From contig LJCW01000372.1 of NCBI GenBank assembly GCA_001298555.1, positions 1 to 64,000 of the forward strand: DNA of 64,000 bases, in the 5' to 3' direction. The position numbers and the translations under genes were made by a program. Shown here in pieces: positions 49,573-58,584 of this stretch (position 1 is the stretch's first letter; the number at the start of each line of letters is the position of its first letter). Origin of the DNA: Actinobacteria bacterium OV450 (GTDB lineage: Bacteria > Actinomycetota > Actinomycetes > Streptomycetales > Streptomycetaceae). Below the pieces are notes generated by a model. The model was not told the origin of the DNA, did no database searches, and was given only the letters and a program-made list of their open reading frames with translations.

Positions 49573-49926
49573 CTAGGCGGCCAGGGCGAGCTCGTCGCGA
49601 CCGGCTCCGGCGGTACCCCCGGACAAGGAAGCGGCCGTGGTCGAGCGGCGGACGGACGGGGCCTTGCCGTGCGCCTCGGCGCGGATCCGCTGCTTGATGG
49701 TCGGCGGGAGCGATCCGCCCCGCATCATCGCCCGCCAGCTCCGCCGGCCCATCGGCCGGACCTGCCGGCGTACGGCGACGGCCGCGCGGCGGGAGGCAGC
49801 AGGGGCGGAGACGGTGGCGTCCGCGGCCGGGGCGGCCCCGGCACCGAAACCGAGGGAGGAGAGGAGCGCCACGAGAGCCGCGACGACTGCGGTCCAGAGC
49901 GACGAGACGGTGATGCGGTGAGCCAT
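49573..49926 (-). CDS. Small exported basic protein, unknown function
   Basis: A 117-aa protein from the ATG at 49926, with AAGGACCTCGTC before it. A signal peptide is likely: MAHRITVSSLWTAVVAALVA, then LLSSLGFGAGAAPAADA, cleaved near residue 38. The mature part is rich in Arg and Ala (SRRAAVAVRRQVRPMGRRSW) with the motif RAMMRGGSLPPTIKQRIRAE and a low-complexity C-terminus. No family is recognised. The IKQRIRAEAHGKAPSVRRST stretch looks like the conserved core. Confidence 0.65.
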   Translation of the reverse strand: MAHRITVSSLWTAVVAALVALLSSLGFGAGAAPAADATVSAPAASRRAAVAVRRQVRPMGRRSWRAMMRGGSLPPTIKQRIRAEAHGKAPSVRRSTTAASLSGGTAGAGRDELALAA

Positions 49927-50082
49927 GACGAGGTCCTTCGCTTCGCGATGTTCCGACGGGCGGATCTGCATACATTCGTCATGATGTGACCGCAACCGCA
50001 GGACGCCCACCACGCGCGCCGATCTTCCGACAAACACCACTCGAAGGGCCCAACGCAAATCCCGGACCGGGTCGAGCGCAGA

Positions 50083-50121
50083 ACGGCCTCTGACCGATTT
50101 TGCTGGTCAGAGGCCGTTCAC
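50083..50121 (-). terminator. Intrinsic terminator of tRNA-Ser(TGA)
   Basis: GAACGGCCTCTGACC and GGTCAGAGGCCGTTC form a perfect 15-bp stem around GATTTTGCT, just beyond the tRNA 3' end. Confidence 0.88.
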
Positions 50122-50124
50122 ATG

Positions 50125-50209
50125 CGGTGGGTGTGGGATTTGAACCCACGGTGACTCGCGCCACGACGGTTTTCAAGACCGTTCCCTTAGGCCGCTCGGG
50201 CAACCCACC
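50125..50209 (-). tRNA. tRNA-Ser (anticodon TGA)
   Basis: On the minus strand GGTGGGT pairs with ACCCACC, the anticodon stem-loop ACGGTCTTGAAAACCGT carries TGA, and the long variable arm (CGTGGCGCGAGTCACC) is typical of serine tRNAs. Length is 85 nt. It reads UCA. Confidence 0.97.
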
Positions 50210-50248
50210 TGGCCGGTACAGAGTACCGGCAGGCGGGGGGCGGTCGGG

Positions 50249-51208
50249 TCAGGAATTCTGGGCCTTGTCGTAGGCCGCCTTCGCCTCGTTGCCGAAGTAC
50301 GGGCCGAACATCCGGTTGGGCAGGAAGTTGTAGCCGAAGCTGTTCACCGAGACCTGGGTGCCCAGGCCCGTGGCCTCGTTGAAGTCCTGGAACCAGGGAC
50401 CGCCGCTGGAGCCGCCGGTCATGTTGCAGCCCAGGCCGTGGTCCTTGGTCAGCAGGAAGTCCTTGCTCGTGTTCCCACTGCAGTAGACCAGCTTGGTGCC
50501 GTCGTACGGTGCGGCTGCCGGGAAGCCGAAGGAGTACATCTTCTTGTTGTAGCCGCCGTTGAACAGGATCCCCTGGGCGCCGACGACCTGGCTGAGCGTC
50601 TGCCCGTTCAGCGGGGCGACGACGGCGAGACCGACGTCCATGTTCATGTCCTCGCTGGCGGCCCACTGGTCGGTGGCGAAGGTCTTGGTGGCCGGCCACT
50701 GGCCATAGGGCGCGTTCCCGTTCTCGTACCCGGGAACGAAGATCCAGTTGGTGTGCCAGGTGCCCTGGTACTTCACGCAGTGGCCGGCGGTGATGACCGT
50801 GCTGCCGTTGGCACTGGTGATCGAGTCGCCGGAGCAGGACGCGGTGCGGTCGCCGAAGGTGAAGAACACCCGGCCGGACGTCTTGACCACCGCGCCGCCA
50901 CCCGTCCACGCGCCGCCCGCCTGCGGGAACGACGTCGGGGAGGCCGCTGCGGAGGACGCCGCCGTGGGAGCGACCGTCGTGGGCCGGGCCGCGGCCGGGG
51001 CCACCGCCCGTTGGCCGCCGGGCGCCGCCGTCACGTCCAGCGGGACGGCGCTGCGCATCCGCTCGGCGGTCCAGAATCCCTGGCTGTGCTGCTGCCGGAA
51101 CGAGGCCGGGGAGTCGGCGGCGGCCGAGGGGGCGGCTGCCGTCAGCGCGCCTGCGATCAGGGCGCCCGCTGCCAGGAGGACCGATGCTGCCGTGCGTTGA
51201 CGATTCAC
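50249..51208 (-). CDS. Secreted trypsin-like serine protease (S1/glutamyl-endopeptidase type)
   Basis: A 319-aa exported protease from the GTG at 51208, with AAGGAGTCCTGC before it. The signal peptide is RQRTAASVLLAAGALIAGAL, then TAAAPSAAA. A pro-region of about 100 residues follows, with the Ala/Thr-rich PTTVAPTAASSAAASPTSF. The catalytic triad is visible: His in GSTVITAGHCVKYQGTWHTN near 150, Asp in DMNMDVGLAVVAPLNG near 200 and Ser in GLGCNMTGGSSGGPWFQDFN near 265. One conserved disulfide joins CSGDSI and GHC. It probably degrades extracellular protein in stationary phase; the nearby SSI-like protein could inhibit such enzymes. Confidence 0.92.
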   Translation of the reverse strand: MNRQRTAASVLLAAGALIAGALTAAAPSAAADSPASFRQQHSQGFWTAERMRSAVPLDVTAAPGGQRAVAPAAARPTTVAPTAASSAAASPTSFPQAGGAWTGGGAVVKTSGRVFFTFGDRTASCSGDSITSANGSTVITAGHCVKYQGTWHTNWIFVPGYENGNAPYGQWPATKTFATDQWAASEDMNMDVGLAVVAPLNGQTLSQVVGAQGILFNGGYNKKMYSFGFPAAAPYDGTKLVYCSGNTSKDFLLTKDHGLGCNMTGGSSGGPWFQDFNEATGLGTQVSVNSFGYNFLPNRMFGPYFGNEAKAAYDKAQNS

Positions 51209-51438
51209 GCAGGACTCCTTCTGCCGTGCCCGGTCCCGGTGGACCGGGCAGGGTGGGGGTGAAGAGCTGTCGGTGCGGATCGGCCGCAGGGTCGCACGCG
51301 CGGCACGAGAAGTCAGGAGACGGTCGGAACGTTCGGTCGGTTCCGGCCAGGAATTGGCCAACTCCCTTCGCCCGCAGGGGAGGCGGGAGGAGCGAGGCGG
51401 CGGCCGCCCGGCCGGATCCACGGCGTGGGACGGCGGGG
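51209..51438. other. Promoter gap of the secreted protease gene
   Basis: No gene is supported. The stretch separates the protease start from the YeiH stop. A GTTCGGTCGGTTCCGG repeat near 51330-51345 is the only visible pattern. Confidence 0.35.
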
Positions 51439-52512
51439 TCAGACCGTCAGCAGGACGCCCGCGTACGAGACCCCCGCCACCACCAGCCAGGCCCCGAGCC
51501 CGAGCACCGCGGCCCGGCCGCCGGTCTTCGCCAGCCGGGGGAGGTCCACCGCGCTGCCCAGTCCGAACAGGGCCGCCGCCAGCAGCAGTTCCTGGGCGGT
51601 GTGCGCCCACTCCAGAGCCACACCCGGGAGCACGCCGGTGGCCCGGAGCGCTGCCGCCGCCAGGAACCCGGCCACGAACAGCGGGACCGGTGCCGGGCGA
51701 CGCCCCGAGGGCATGCGCACGCCGTGCCGCCGCGCCCGCACGGAGAAGGCCACGGCGGCCACCAGCGGGGCCAGCAGCGCCACCCGCATCAGCTTGACCA
51801 GGACGGCTTCTCCGAGGGCTCCCGGTCCCGCCGTCTGGGCGGTGGCCACCACCTGGCCGACGTCGTGGACGCTCGCCCCGACCCAGCGCCCGAAGGCCGG
51901 GTCCGAGAGCCCCAACGGACTCTGGAGCAGCGGGAGAACCGCGATGGCCAGCGTTCCGCACAGGGTGACCAGCGCCACCGAGGCGGCCACGTCCTCCTCG
52001 TCGCTGCCCGACACCTGGCTCACGGCACCGATCGCCGAGGCCCCGCAGATCGAGTACCCGGTGGCGATCAGCAGCGGCTGGTCACCGGGGAGCCCGAGCC
52101 GGCGGCCCAGCCAGAGCGTGCCGAAGAAGGTGGCGGCCACCACCGCGGCCACCATCGCCACCGTGGCCCAGCCCAGCCGCAGCACCTGGTCCAGGCCCAG
52201 ACCGAGGCCCAGCAGGACGATGCCGATCCGCATCAGCCGCCGCCCCGCCAGGGACAGGCCCGGGCGGGCTGCCCCGCGTACGACCTCCCGTACGCCCGGG
52301 AGATGGGCCAGCGCGATACCGAGCACCACCGACGCGGTCAGCATGGGCACCGCGGGCACCAGCCGGTGCACGCACCAGGCCACCAGCACACCGGCGGCCG
52401 CCATCCCCAACCCCGGCCAGGAGGAGGATGTTTCACGTGAAACGGGCTCGGCGCCGGCCTTCTTGTCGTCGACGGGTTCCGCCCCGCGCACCGGGCGGTT
52501 CAGCAGCGCCAT
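51439..52512 (-). CDS. YeiH-family putative sulfate/anion exporter (UPF0324)
   Basis: A 357-aa membrane protein with about ten helices. After a 30-residue tail comes GMAAAGVLVAWCVHRLVPAV, then MLTASVVLGIALAHLPGVRE. The family signature is GLSLAGRRLMRIGIVLLGLG, LLIATGYSICGASAIGAVSQ and the strictly conserved GASVHDVGQVVATAQTAGPG with KLMRVALLAPL. Homologues are proposed to export sulfate or sulfite. Its ATG overlaps the stop of a cysteine dioxygenase gene (TGATG), which fits export of sulfur oxyanions made by cysteine oxidation. A parS palindrome (52430-52443) encodes the VSRET residues near position 24. Confidence 0.92.
   Translation of the reverse strand: MALLNRPVRGAEPVDDKKAGAEPVSRETSSSWPGLGMAAAGVLVAWCVHRLVPAVPMLTASVVLGIALAHLPGVREVVRGAARPGLSLAGRRLMRIGIVLLGLGLGLDQVLRLGWATVAMVAAVVAATFFGTLWLGRRLGLPGDQPLLIATGYSICGASAIGAVSQVSGSDEEDVAASVALVTLCGTLAIAVLPLLQSPLGLSDPAFGRWVGASVHDVGQVVATAQTAGPGALGEAVLVKLMRVALLAPLVAAVAFSVRARRHGVRMPSGRRPAPVPLFVAGFLAAAALRATGVLPGVALEWAHTAQELLLAAALFGLGSAVDLPRLAKTGGRAAVLGLGAWLVVAGVSYAGVLLTV
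52430..52443. other. parS site inside the yeiH-like gene
   Basis: GTTTCACGTGAAAC, perfect palindrome, read as VSRET in the variable N-terminal tail of the exporter. Same pentapeptide as in the kinase gene because the frame is the same. Confidence 0.9.
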
Positions 52513-53066
52513 CAGCCGGTGGGGAGCGTGTAGACGCGGCGGACGCTGCTGCCCAGGCGGATGACGTCGGCTCCGTAGACATGCAGGGATATCGCGGTCG
52601 TGCGACAGGAGTTGCGGACTTTGTGGATGTCGCCCGGAGGGGCGAACCCGCAGACGTCACCGGGACCGTTCACCACCTGCTCGGTCTCCACCAGCCGGGC
52701 ACAGGACTCTCCCGCCGCGGGGGCCAGCCGGTAGCGGAGCTCGCTCTCCTCGCCCTCGTGCACCCCGGCCACGCACCAGGAGACGTGGTCGTGGATGGCC
52801 GTCTCCTGGCCGGGCAGCCACACGAGCGCGACCACCGAGAAGCTGCCGTCCGGCTCGGCGTGCAGGACGTGCTGCCGGTACCGGTCGGGGTCGCCCTCGC
52901 GCTGCTCGGGGGTGAGCAGGTCGGGCGTGCCCAGGTGCGGGGCGAGACGCTCGCCGACGAGGTAGGCGGTCAGGTCCGGGGCCAGCCCCCGGTCCACGAC
53001 CGTACGGATCTCACGGACGAGGGCGGCCATCCTCGCGGTCGTACGGGCCGGCGTAGTGGTGGTCAT
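52512..53066 (-). CDS. Cysteine dioxygenase family protein
   Basis: A 184-aa cupin-fold iron enzyme expected to oxidise cysteine to cysteine sulfinate. From the ATG at 53066 it reads MTTTTPARTTARMAALVREI. The iron ligands are in PGQETAIHDHVSWCVAGVHE (His-x-His near 95) and GPGDVCGFAPPGDIHKVRNS (third His near 148), with SLHVYGADV after it. An upstream ATG at 53102 is possible. The stop overlaps the yeiH-like ATG, so the product pathway (cysteine to sulfite/sulfate) is coupled to the exporter. A LysR gene follows in the same direction upstream. Confidence 0.92.
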   Translation of the reverse strand: MTTTTPARTTARMAALVREIRTVVDRGLAPDLTAYLVGERLAPHLGTPDLLTPEQREGDPDRYRQHVLHAEPDGSFSVVALVWLPGQETAIHDHVSWCVAGVHEGEESELRYRLAPAAGESCARLVETEQVVNGPGDVCGFAPPGDIHKVRNSCRTTAISLHVYGADVIRLGSSVRRVYTLPTG

Positions 53067-53165
53067 ACGGGCAGCGTCGAACAGCCGACCCATCACGTCC
53101 AACGACAGTTCTCACCTGAAATCCCAAGCGCTGCTTATGAATTCGGGGGAGGAACCGGTCGGCGG

Positions 53166-54071
53166 TCAACAGCCGACGCGGTTCGCCGCCACCTGCCTCA
53201 GCGCGTCGAGGACGACGGAGGTCGCCGGGATCCGCAGATGGTCACGGTAGACGTACGCGGCGATGTGCCGGCGCGCGGCGGGCTGGAGCGGCCGCCCGCA
53301 CACCTTGCTCAGGGAGAGGGAGGGCAGCACGAGGGCGGGCATCATCGCCACACCGAGCCCTTGCCCGACCATGCTCTGCACGACCAGGTTGTCGTCCGTG
53401 GCGAACCGGATGTCGGGTACGAAGCCCAGCTCGGCGCACTCGTGCAGCAGGTTCGCCCGGCAGCGCGGACACCCGGCGATCCACCGCTCCTCGGCGAGGT
53501 CGGCCAGGTGCACGGCCCGCCGACGGGCCAGCGGGTGCCCGGTCGGGAGCAGCACCGTCAGCTGGTCCTCCATGAGCCTGACCTCGGCGACCTCGTCCGG
53601 GATCTCCTCGTGGAGCCCGGGATAGGTGAAGGCCAGGGTGATGTCGCACTCCCCGCGTTCCAGCCGACGCAGCGACTCCGGGGGTTCCCCCTCCAGCAGC
53701 TCCACCTGGATCCCCGGATGCTGCTTGGCCAGGTCGCTCAGGGCCTCGGGGACGAGGGTGACGTTGGCGCTGGGGAATCCGCACAGCCGGACCCGCCCGG
53801 TGCGCAGGCGCGCGTACGCCTTCAGCTGGGCCTCGGCCGCGGAGAGACTGCCGAGGATGGACTCGGCGTGCCGGGCCATGGACTCGCCGGCCTCGGTGAG
53901 CTGCATCTTCCGGCCGACCCGAGTGAAGAGCGGGGTTCCGACGGCGCGTTCGAGCGCCTTCATCTGCTGGGTGATGGCGGGCTGCGTGTACCCGAGGACA
54001 CGGGCGGCCGCCGAGTACGACCCGGAAGCGACCACTTCATGGAAAGTGCGTATGTGCCGCGAATCGAACAC
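53166..54071 (-). CDS. LysR-family transcriptional regulator
   Basis: A 301-aa LysR protein. The winged HTH (1-60) is MFDSRHIRTFHEVVASGSYS, then AAARVLGYTQPAITQQMKAL and ERAVGTPLFTRVGRKMQLTE. The effector domain (about 90-300) has VRLCGFPSANVTLVPEALSD, GIQVELLEGEPPESLRRLER and VQSMVGQGLGVAMMPALVLP. A CPRCR motif near 195 could be redox- or metal-sensitive, unusual in LysR effector domains. It lies 100 bp upstream of the cysteine dioxygenase operon on the same strand and is a candidate regulator of it, acting as a sulfur-responsive CysB/Cbl-like factor by analogy. Confidence 0.92.
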   Translation of the reverse strand: MFDSRHIRTFHEVVASGSYSAAARVLGYTQPAITQQMKALERAVGTPLFTRVGRKMQLTEAGESMARHAESILGSLSAAEAQLKAYARLRTGRVRLCGFPSANVTLVPEALSDLAKQHPGIQVELLEGEPPESLRRLERGECDITLAFTYPGLHEEIPDEVAEVRLMEDQLTVLLPTGHPLARRRAVHLADLAEERWIAGCPRCRANLLHECAELGFVPDIRFATDDNLVVQSMVGQGLGVAMMPALVLPSLSLSKVCGRPLQPAARRHIAAYVYRDHLRIPATSVVLDALRQVAANRVGC

Positions 54072-54168
54072 AAGGGAAGCATAAGCGGACGTTGGGAGGG
54101 GCCGTAGGCGTATTCGCGCCCACGGCCCCTCACCATCAAGCCGGTGGTCCCGGCCGGGTCGGTCCTCG

Positions 54169-55662
54169 TTACTTGTCGCCGACCCGCGAGCCGAGGGTGA
54201 TGTCCACGGTGGTCGACTTGCCGTCGCGCACGTAGGTCAGCTTCACCACGTCTCCGGGCTTGTGCGTCCAGATCTCACTGATCAGGGTCGGGCCGCTGTC
54301 GATCGGCTTGTCGCCGAACTGGGTGATCACGTCGCCGGGCTTGAGGCCCGCCTTGCCGGCCGGGCCGTTGGGGTCGACCAGGTCGTTGGCGGGGGCGCCC
54401 TGCTCGGAGATCTTGGCGCCGTCGGTCTTGGACTGCAGGTCCACGGAGACCGAGATGATCGGGTAGACCGGCTTGCCCGTCTTGATCAGCGACTCGGCGA
54501 CGTTCTTCGCCTGGTTGATCGGGATGGCGAAGCCGAGGCCGATCGAGCCGGCCTGGCCGCCGCCGAAGCCGCTGTTGCCGGCCGACTGGATGGCGGAGTT
54601 GATGCCGATGACGGCGCCGCGCCCGTCGAGCAGCGGACCGCCGGAGTTGCCGGGGTTGATCGAGGCGTCCGTCTGCAGGGCACTCATGTAGGAGTTCTTG
54701 CCGCCGGAGGCGTCACCGGAGGCCACCGGGCGGTTCTTGGCGCTGACGATGCCGGTGGTGACCGTGTTGGACAGGCCGAAGGGGGCGCCGATGGCGATGG
54801 TCGAGTCGCCGACGGCGACCTTGTCGGAGTCGCCCAGGGGCAGCGGCTTGAGGCCGGCCGGCGGGTTCTTCAGCTTGAGCACGGCCACGTCGTAGCCCTG
54901 GGCCCGGCCGATGACCTCGGCCTCGTACTTCTTGCCGTCCGAGAAGGTCGCGGAGAGCTTGCCGCCGTTCGCGGCGGAGGCCACCACGTGGTTGTTGGTG
55001 AGGATGTGGCCCTGCTGGTCGTAGACGAAGCCGGTGCCGGTGCCGCCCTCACCGTCGCCGGCCGAGGCCTCGATGGTGACGACGCTGGGCAGTGCGCCCG
55101 CGGCCAGGCCCGCGATCGAGCCGGCCTCCCGCTTGAGGTCCTTGGGGGTGTTGCCGGCGGTGATCGTGGTCGAGCCGATGCTGCCGTGGTCGTTGCGCTC
55201 GGCGGCCCAGTAGCCGATGCCTCCGCCGACGCCCCCCGCGAGGAGGGCCGCGACGAGCACGGCGGCGATCAGGCCGCCCTTGCCCTTCGGCTTGGCGGGC
55301 GGCATGCCGCCGGCGGCCGGGGGTGCGCCCCACACCGCGCCGCCGTGGCCGCCGTGGTCGCCGCCGGAGCCGTACGCCGGGACGGCGGGCGGCGGGGGCG
55401 GCCACCCCTCGGCGCCGTGTGCGGCCGGTGCCGGGGCCTGCGGCGGGGGCGCCTGGGCGGAGGCGGGGGCCGGGGGGGGCGGGATCTGCCGGGTCGGCTC
55501 CGTGCCGGGCGCGGGCGGCGGGAACTGCTGGGTGACCGGCTCCGCGGGCTGCCCGCCGGCCGGGGAGGGCGCGGACGTCTCGGGGGCAGGAGCGGCCACC
55601 GGGGGTGTGGACGGGGCCGCGGGGGTCTTCGGGGCCGCGGTGCCCTCGTTCTCGGTGCTCAC
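54169..55662 (-). CDS. HtrA-like serine protease with PDZ domain and cytosolic Pro-rich tail
   Basis: A 497-aa membrane-anchored protease from the GTG at 55662, with GAGGAGAAG before it; the longer start at 55764 lacks a ribosome site. Residues 1-130 are a Pro/Ala/Gln cytosolic tail ending in a GGHGG/AYGSGGDHGGHGG stretch. One helix (GLIAAVLVAALLAGGVGGGI, about 152-171) follows. The trypsin-like domain has His in GHILTNNHVVASAANGG, Asp in GYDVAVLKLKNPP and Ser in NPGNSGGPLLDGRGAVIGIN. A PDZ domain is at about 400-490 (GPAGKAGLKPGDVITQFGDK). It is a DegP/HhoA-type quality-control protease at the outer face of the membrane. Confidence 0.94.
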   Translation of the reverse strand: MSTENEGTAAPKTPAAPSTPPVAAPAPETSAPSPAGGQPAEPVTQQFPPPAPGTEPTRQIPPPPAPASAQAPPPQAPAPAAHGAEGWPPPPPAVPAYGSGGDHGGHGGAVWGAPPAAGGMPPAKPKGKGGLIAAVLVAALLAGGVGGGIGYWAAERNDHGSIGSTTITAGNTPKDLKREAGSIAGLAAGALPSVVTIEASAGDGEGGTGTGFVYDQQGHILTNNHVVASAANGGKLSATFSDGKKYEAEVIGRAQGYDVAVLKLKNPPAGLKPLPLGDSDKVAVGDSTIAIGAPFGLSNTVTTGIVSAKNRPVASGDASGGKNSYMSALQTDASINPGNSGGPLLDGRGAVIGINSAIQSAGNSGFGGGQAGSIGLGFAIPINQAKNVAESLIKTGKPVYPIISVSVDLQSKTDGAKISEQGAPANDLVDPNGPAGKAGLKPGDVITQFGDKPIDSGPTLISEIWTHKPGDVVKLTYVRDGKSTTVDITLGSRVGDK

Positions 55663-55887
55663 AGCGCTCTTCTCCTCGTCACACACGGCTTCGGTAAAAC
55701 TGTCCATTCGGCCCGACTGAACGTTCGACGTGCCGCACAAGTTCCTGGGAAAAGCCTTCCCCATGACCCGTCAGAGCACTGTAAGCCGGACCTGTGCGTC
55801 TCCCTCCTCCTTTATATCCGGCATTTAGGGCACTTCCGCAAGGGCGGAGCCCGACACCGGAGGCCTTACCGGTGGCACCATGACCCG

Positions 55888-56685
55888 GTGACCCACGCAC
55901 TGCCGCCCATCCAGGTCGTCGCCCACCGCGGCGCCTCGGAGGATGCCCCCGAGCACACCCTGGCCGCCTACCGCAAGGCCATCGAGGACGGCGCCGACGC
56001 CCTCGAATGCGATGTCCGCCTCACCGCCGACGGTCATCTGGTCCTGGTCCACGACCGCCGGGTCAACCGCACCTCGAACGGCCGCGGCGCCGTCTCCGCC
56101 CTGGAGCTGGCCGACCTCGCCGCCCTCGACTTCGGCTCCTGGAAGGACCGCGAGGAGTCCCCCGACTGGGACGCCGACCCCGAGCGCACCTCCGTGCTCA
56201 CCCTGGAGCGGCTGCTGGAACTGGTCTCCGACGCCGGCCGGCCGGTGCAGCTCGCCATCGAGACGAAGCACCCGACCCGCTGGGCCGGACAGGTGGAGGA
56301 GCGCCTCCTCTTCCTCCTCAAGCGGTTCGGACTGGACGCCCCGCCCGCCGAGGGCCCGCACCCCGTCCGCGTCATGAGCTTCTCCGCGCGCTCCCTGCAC
56401 CGGGTGCGGGCGGCCGCACCGACGGTCCCGACCGTGTACCTGATGCAGTTCGTCTCGCCCCGGATGCGCGACGGGCGGCTGCCGGCCGGTGTCCGGATCG
56501 CGGGGCCGGGCATGCGCATCGTGCGCAGCAACCCCGGATTCATCCGCAGGCTCCAGGGCGCCGGCCACGCCGTACACGTATGGACCGTGAACGAGCCGGA
56601 AGACGTTCAGCTCTGCGCTGATCTGGGTGTGGAGGCGATCATCACGAACAGACCGCGGCAAGTTCTGTCCCAGCTGGGGCGCTGA
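55888..56685 (+). CDS. Glycerophosphodiester phosphodiesterase
   Basis: A 265-aa TIM-barrel enzyme from the GTG at 55888. The ATG at 55880 runs into a stop, so GTG is the start. Catalytic motifs are VVAHRGASEDAPEHTLAAYR (His-Arg near 14), DGADALECDVRLTADGHLVL (Glu and Asp near 40-42), VHDRRVNRTSNGRG near 53 and the C-terminal AVHVWTVNEPEDVQLCADLG with GVEAIITNRP. It releases glycerol-3-phosphate from glycerophosphodiesters. No signal peptide is seen, so it acts in the cytoplasm. It diverges from the HtrA-like gene. Confidence 0.95.
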   Translation: MTHALPPIQVVAHRGASEDAPEHTLAAYRKAIEDGADALECDVRLTADGHLVLVHDRRVNRTSNGRGAVSALELADLAALDFGSWKDREESPDWDADPERTSVLTLERLLELVSDAGRPVQLAIETKHPTRWAGQVEERLLFLLKRFGLDAPPAEGPHPVRVMSFSARSLHRVRAAAPTVPTVYLMQFVSPRMRDGRLPAGVRIAGPGMRIVRSNPGFIRRLQGAGHAVHVWTVNEPEDVQLCADLGVEAIITNRPRQVLSQLGR

Positions 56686-56857
56686 AGTCCCGATTTGCCC
56701 ACCCGTCCCGTACGTCCCGTGCGTGACAGGGTGTGCACCGGCGCATCCGCTCCGCAATCACTCGTCATGAATGCGTCAGAGGGCTCCGCCGGGCCGGTTT
56801 CCGGTCCAGGCCATTGGGGCATCCAGATCTTGGCGTGGGGCTAAGGAGGTTCCGGGG

Positions 56858-57373
56858 GTGGCGTTGGTGGTGGCACAAGAAGTGCCCACGTCTTCGTGCA
56901 TGGACGTATGCCATGGTCCTGCGGGCGTGGGCGAGGCGAGACGCCGCATGCGCGAGCAACTGCGTATGAGCGGGGTGTCCGAATCGGTCGTCGACGACGC
57001 CGTACTGATCCTCTCCGAACTGCTCAGCAACGCCTGCCGGCACGGCAGACCGCTGGGCGCGGGGGAGATCGGGACCGGGGAGATACGCGCCGCATGGCGC
57101 ATCGACGCCACGGGGCGGCTGACGGTCGAGGTCACGGACGGCGGCGGCCCCACCCGCCCGGTACCGGCCACGCCCTCGGTCACCGCGCGCGGCGGCCGGG
57201 GACTGAACATCATCAGCGCCCTCGCCCAGGCCTGGGGTGTCCGGGACGGGGCGGCGGGCGAGGTCACCGTATGGGTGACCGTTGCGTGCGGGCCCCGGCA
57301 CGACGACTTCGCTACGCGCGTTGCGCCCCCCGCGATCGACTTCAGCACGGCCTTCGACGACCTCCATCCGTAA
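56858..57373 (+). CDS. RsbW-like ATP-binding anti-sigma/regulator (HATPase_c_2)
   Basis: A 171-aa protein from the GTG at 56858, with AAGGAGG at 56843-56849. The Bergerat fold is VGEARRRMREQLRMSGVSES, VVDDAVLILSELLSNACRHG (N-box), TVEVTDGGGPTRPVPATPSV (G1) and GGRGLNIISALAQAWGVRDG (G2). Such single-domain kinases in Streptomyces act as anti-sigma factors or as partners of PP2C phosphatases and anti-anti-sigma proteins. No STAS protein is adjacent. It could act on the SigF/SigN pair, but that is speculation. Confidence 0.92.
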   Translation: MALVVAQEVPTSSCMDVCHGPAGVGEARRRMREQLRMSGVSESVVDDAVLILSELLSNACRHGRPLGAGEIGTGEIRAAWRIDATGRLTVEVTDGGGPTRPVPATPSVTARGGRGLNIISALAQAWGVRDGAAGEVTVWVTVACGPRHDDFATRVAPPAIDFSTAFDDLHP

Positions 57374-57533
57374 CCGACACCAGCACCCAGCAACTCCGGC
57401 CGACCGAACGAGCGGCCGCCGGGAGCGCACGCCGACCGTGCTCCCGGCCGCACCCTCCCGGCTGTGGCGGTACGAACGGCTAGGCTCGCGCCCAGACACC
57501 ACGCCGTACCGCCGCAACCGGGAGACACCCACG

Positions 57534-58508
57534 ATGGCCAAGAAGCGCCCCGCAGCGAAGACTGCAAAGCCGCAGATCGAGAACGGGGAGATCCCGGTGG
57601 TGGGCGCACGCGAGCCCTGCCCCTGCGGATCCGGGCGCCGTTACAAGGCCTGCCACGGCGCAGCCGCCGCACACGCCGTCACCGAGCACGTGGCGCGCCC
57701 CTTCGAGGGCCTCCCCGGCGAGTGCGACTGGGTGGCGCTGCGCGAACTCGTGCCCGCGGCGACCATCCCCCTGACGCTCAAGGGCGGCCTGCCCGAAGGC
57801 GTCCCGTCCGTCACGCTGGTGACCGTCCTGCCGATGGCCTGGCCGGCGCTGCGCCGCGAGGACGGGTCGGTCATGCTCGGCCTCCAGAACGACTCGACCA
57901 CCGGGGACCTCGCCCGGGACATGGCCGACACCCTGGAGCGCGCACTCGTCGCGGAACCGGGTACGCCGATTCCGGCCCGCCGGGTTCCCGCCGAGGGCCC
58001 GCGACTTCAGGATCTCCTGGACACGGACGGCGTTTTCGAGCCGGTTGTGCACAGCGGCTTCGAATTCTGGATTCCGGATGCGGAGAGCGCTCAGAACGCC
58101 TCCCCGGAGATCGCCGCCTCCCTCGAGCGCGCCAACGCCGCCGCCATCCCCACGGTCAAGCTGGCCGGCGTGGACGCGGCCTACTGGTGCGAGACCCCGG
58201 ACAAGAACCACCTGCGCTGGGTCATGCCGCACCCCGAGGAGAAGCTGCTCGACGCCCTCGCGCGGCTGCACGCCGCGGGCACCTCCTCGCTCGGCGAAGG
58301 CACCCGACTGGTCGGTTCGTTCCGGGCGCACGGCCTGATGGTCCCGGTCTGGGACCTGCCCACCGCAATGACCGCCGACGACGTGGAGAAGCCGGCGGCC
58401 GAGTTCGCGGAGCGGCTGGCCACGGCCCTGGCCTCGGACGCCCCGCTGACCGCGGAGGAGCGTCGGGCGCGCGGCGGTCTCACCAACCGTCAGGTCACGC
58501 TCAGCTGA
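57534..58508 (+). CDS. DUF5926 protein with N-terminal SEC-C zinc motif
   Basis: A 324-aa protein. A basic N-terminal tail (KKRPAAKTAKP) is followed by the SEC-C motif GAREPCPCGSGRRYKACHGA (zinc ligands CxC and CH, about 24-42). The main domain (about 55-320) is DUF5926: FEGLPGECDWVALRELVPAA, LQDLLDTDGVFEPVVHSGFE, FWIPDAESAQNASPEIAASL and LTAEERRARGGLTNRQVTL. SEC-C motifs bind zinc and often recruit SecB or ribosomes. The DUF5926 role is unknown; it is conserved in actinobacteria. Confidence 0.9.
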   Translation: MAKKRPAAKTAKPQIENGEIPVVGAREPCPCGSGRRYKACHGAAAAHAVTEHVARPFEGLPGECDWVALRELVPAATIPLTLKGGLPEGVPSVTLVTVLPMAWPALRREDGSVMLGLQNDSTTGDLARDMADTLERALVAEPGTPIPARRVPAEGPRLQDLLDTDGVFEPVVHSGFEFWIPDAESAQNASPEIAASLERANAAAIPTVKLAGVDAAYWCETPDKNHLRWVMPHPEEKLLDALARLHAAGTSSLGEGTRLVGSFRAHGLMVPVWDLPTAMTADDVEKPAAEFAERLATALASDAPLTAEERRARGGLTNRQVTLS

Positions 58509-58584
58509 CCGCCGAGGCCGCGCAGGAGCGGTGACTGGGGTCACAACTCCCGCTAATCGCCTGCAAATCGGTGTCTGAATATCA

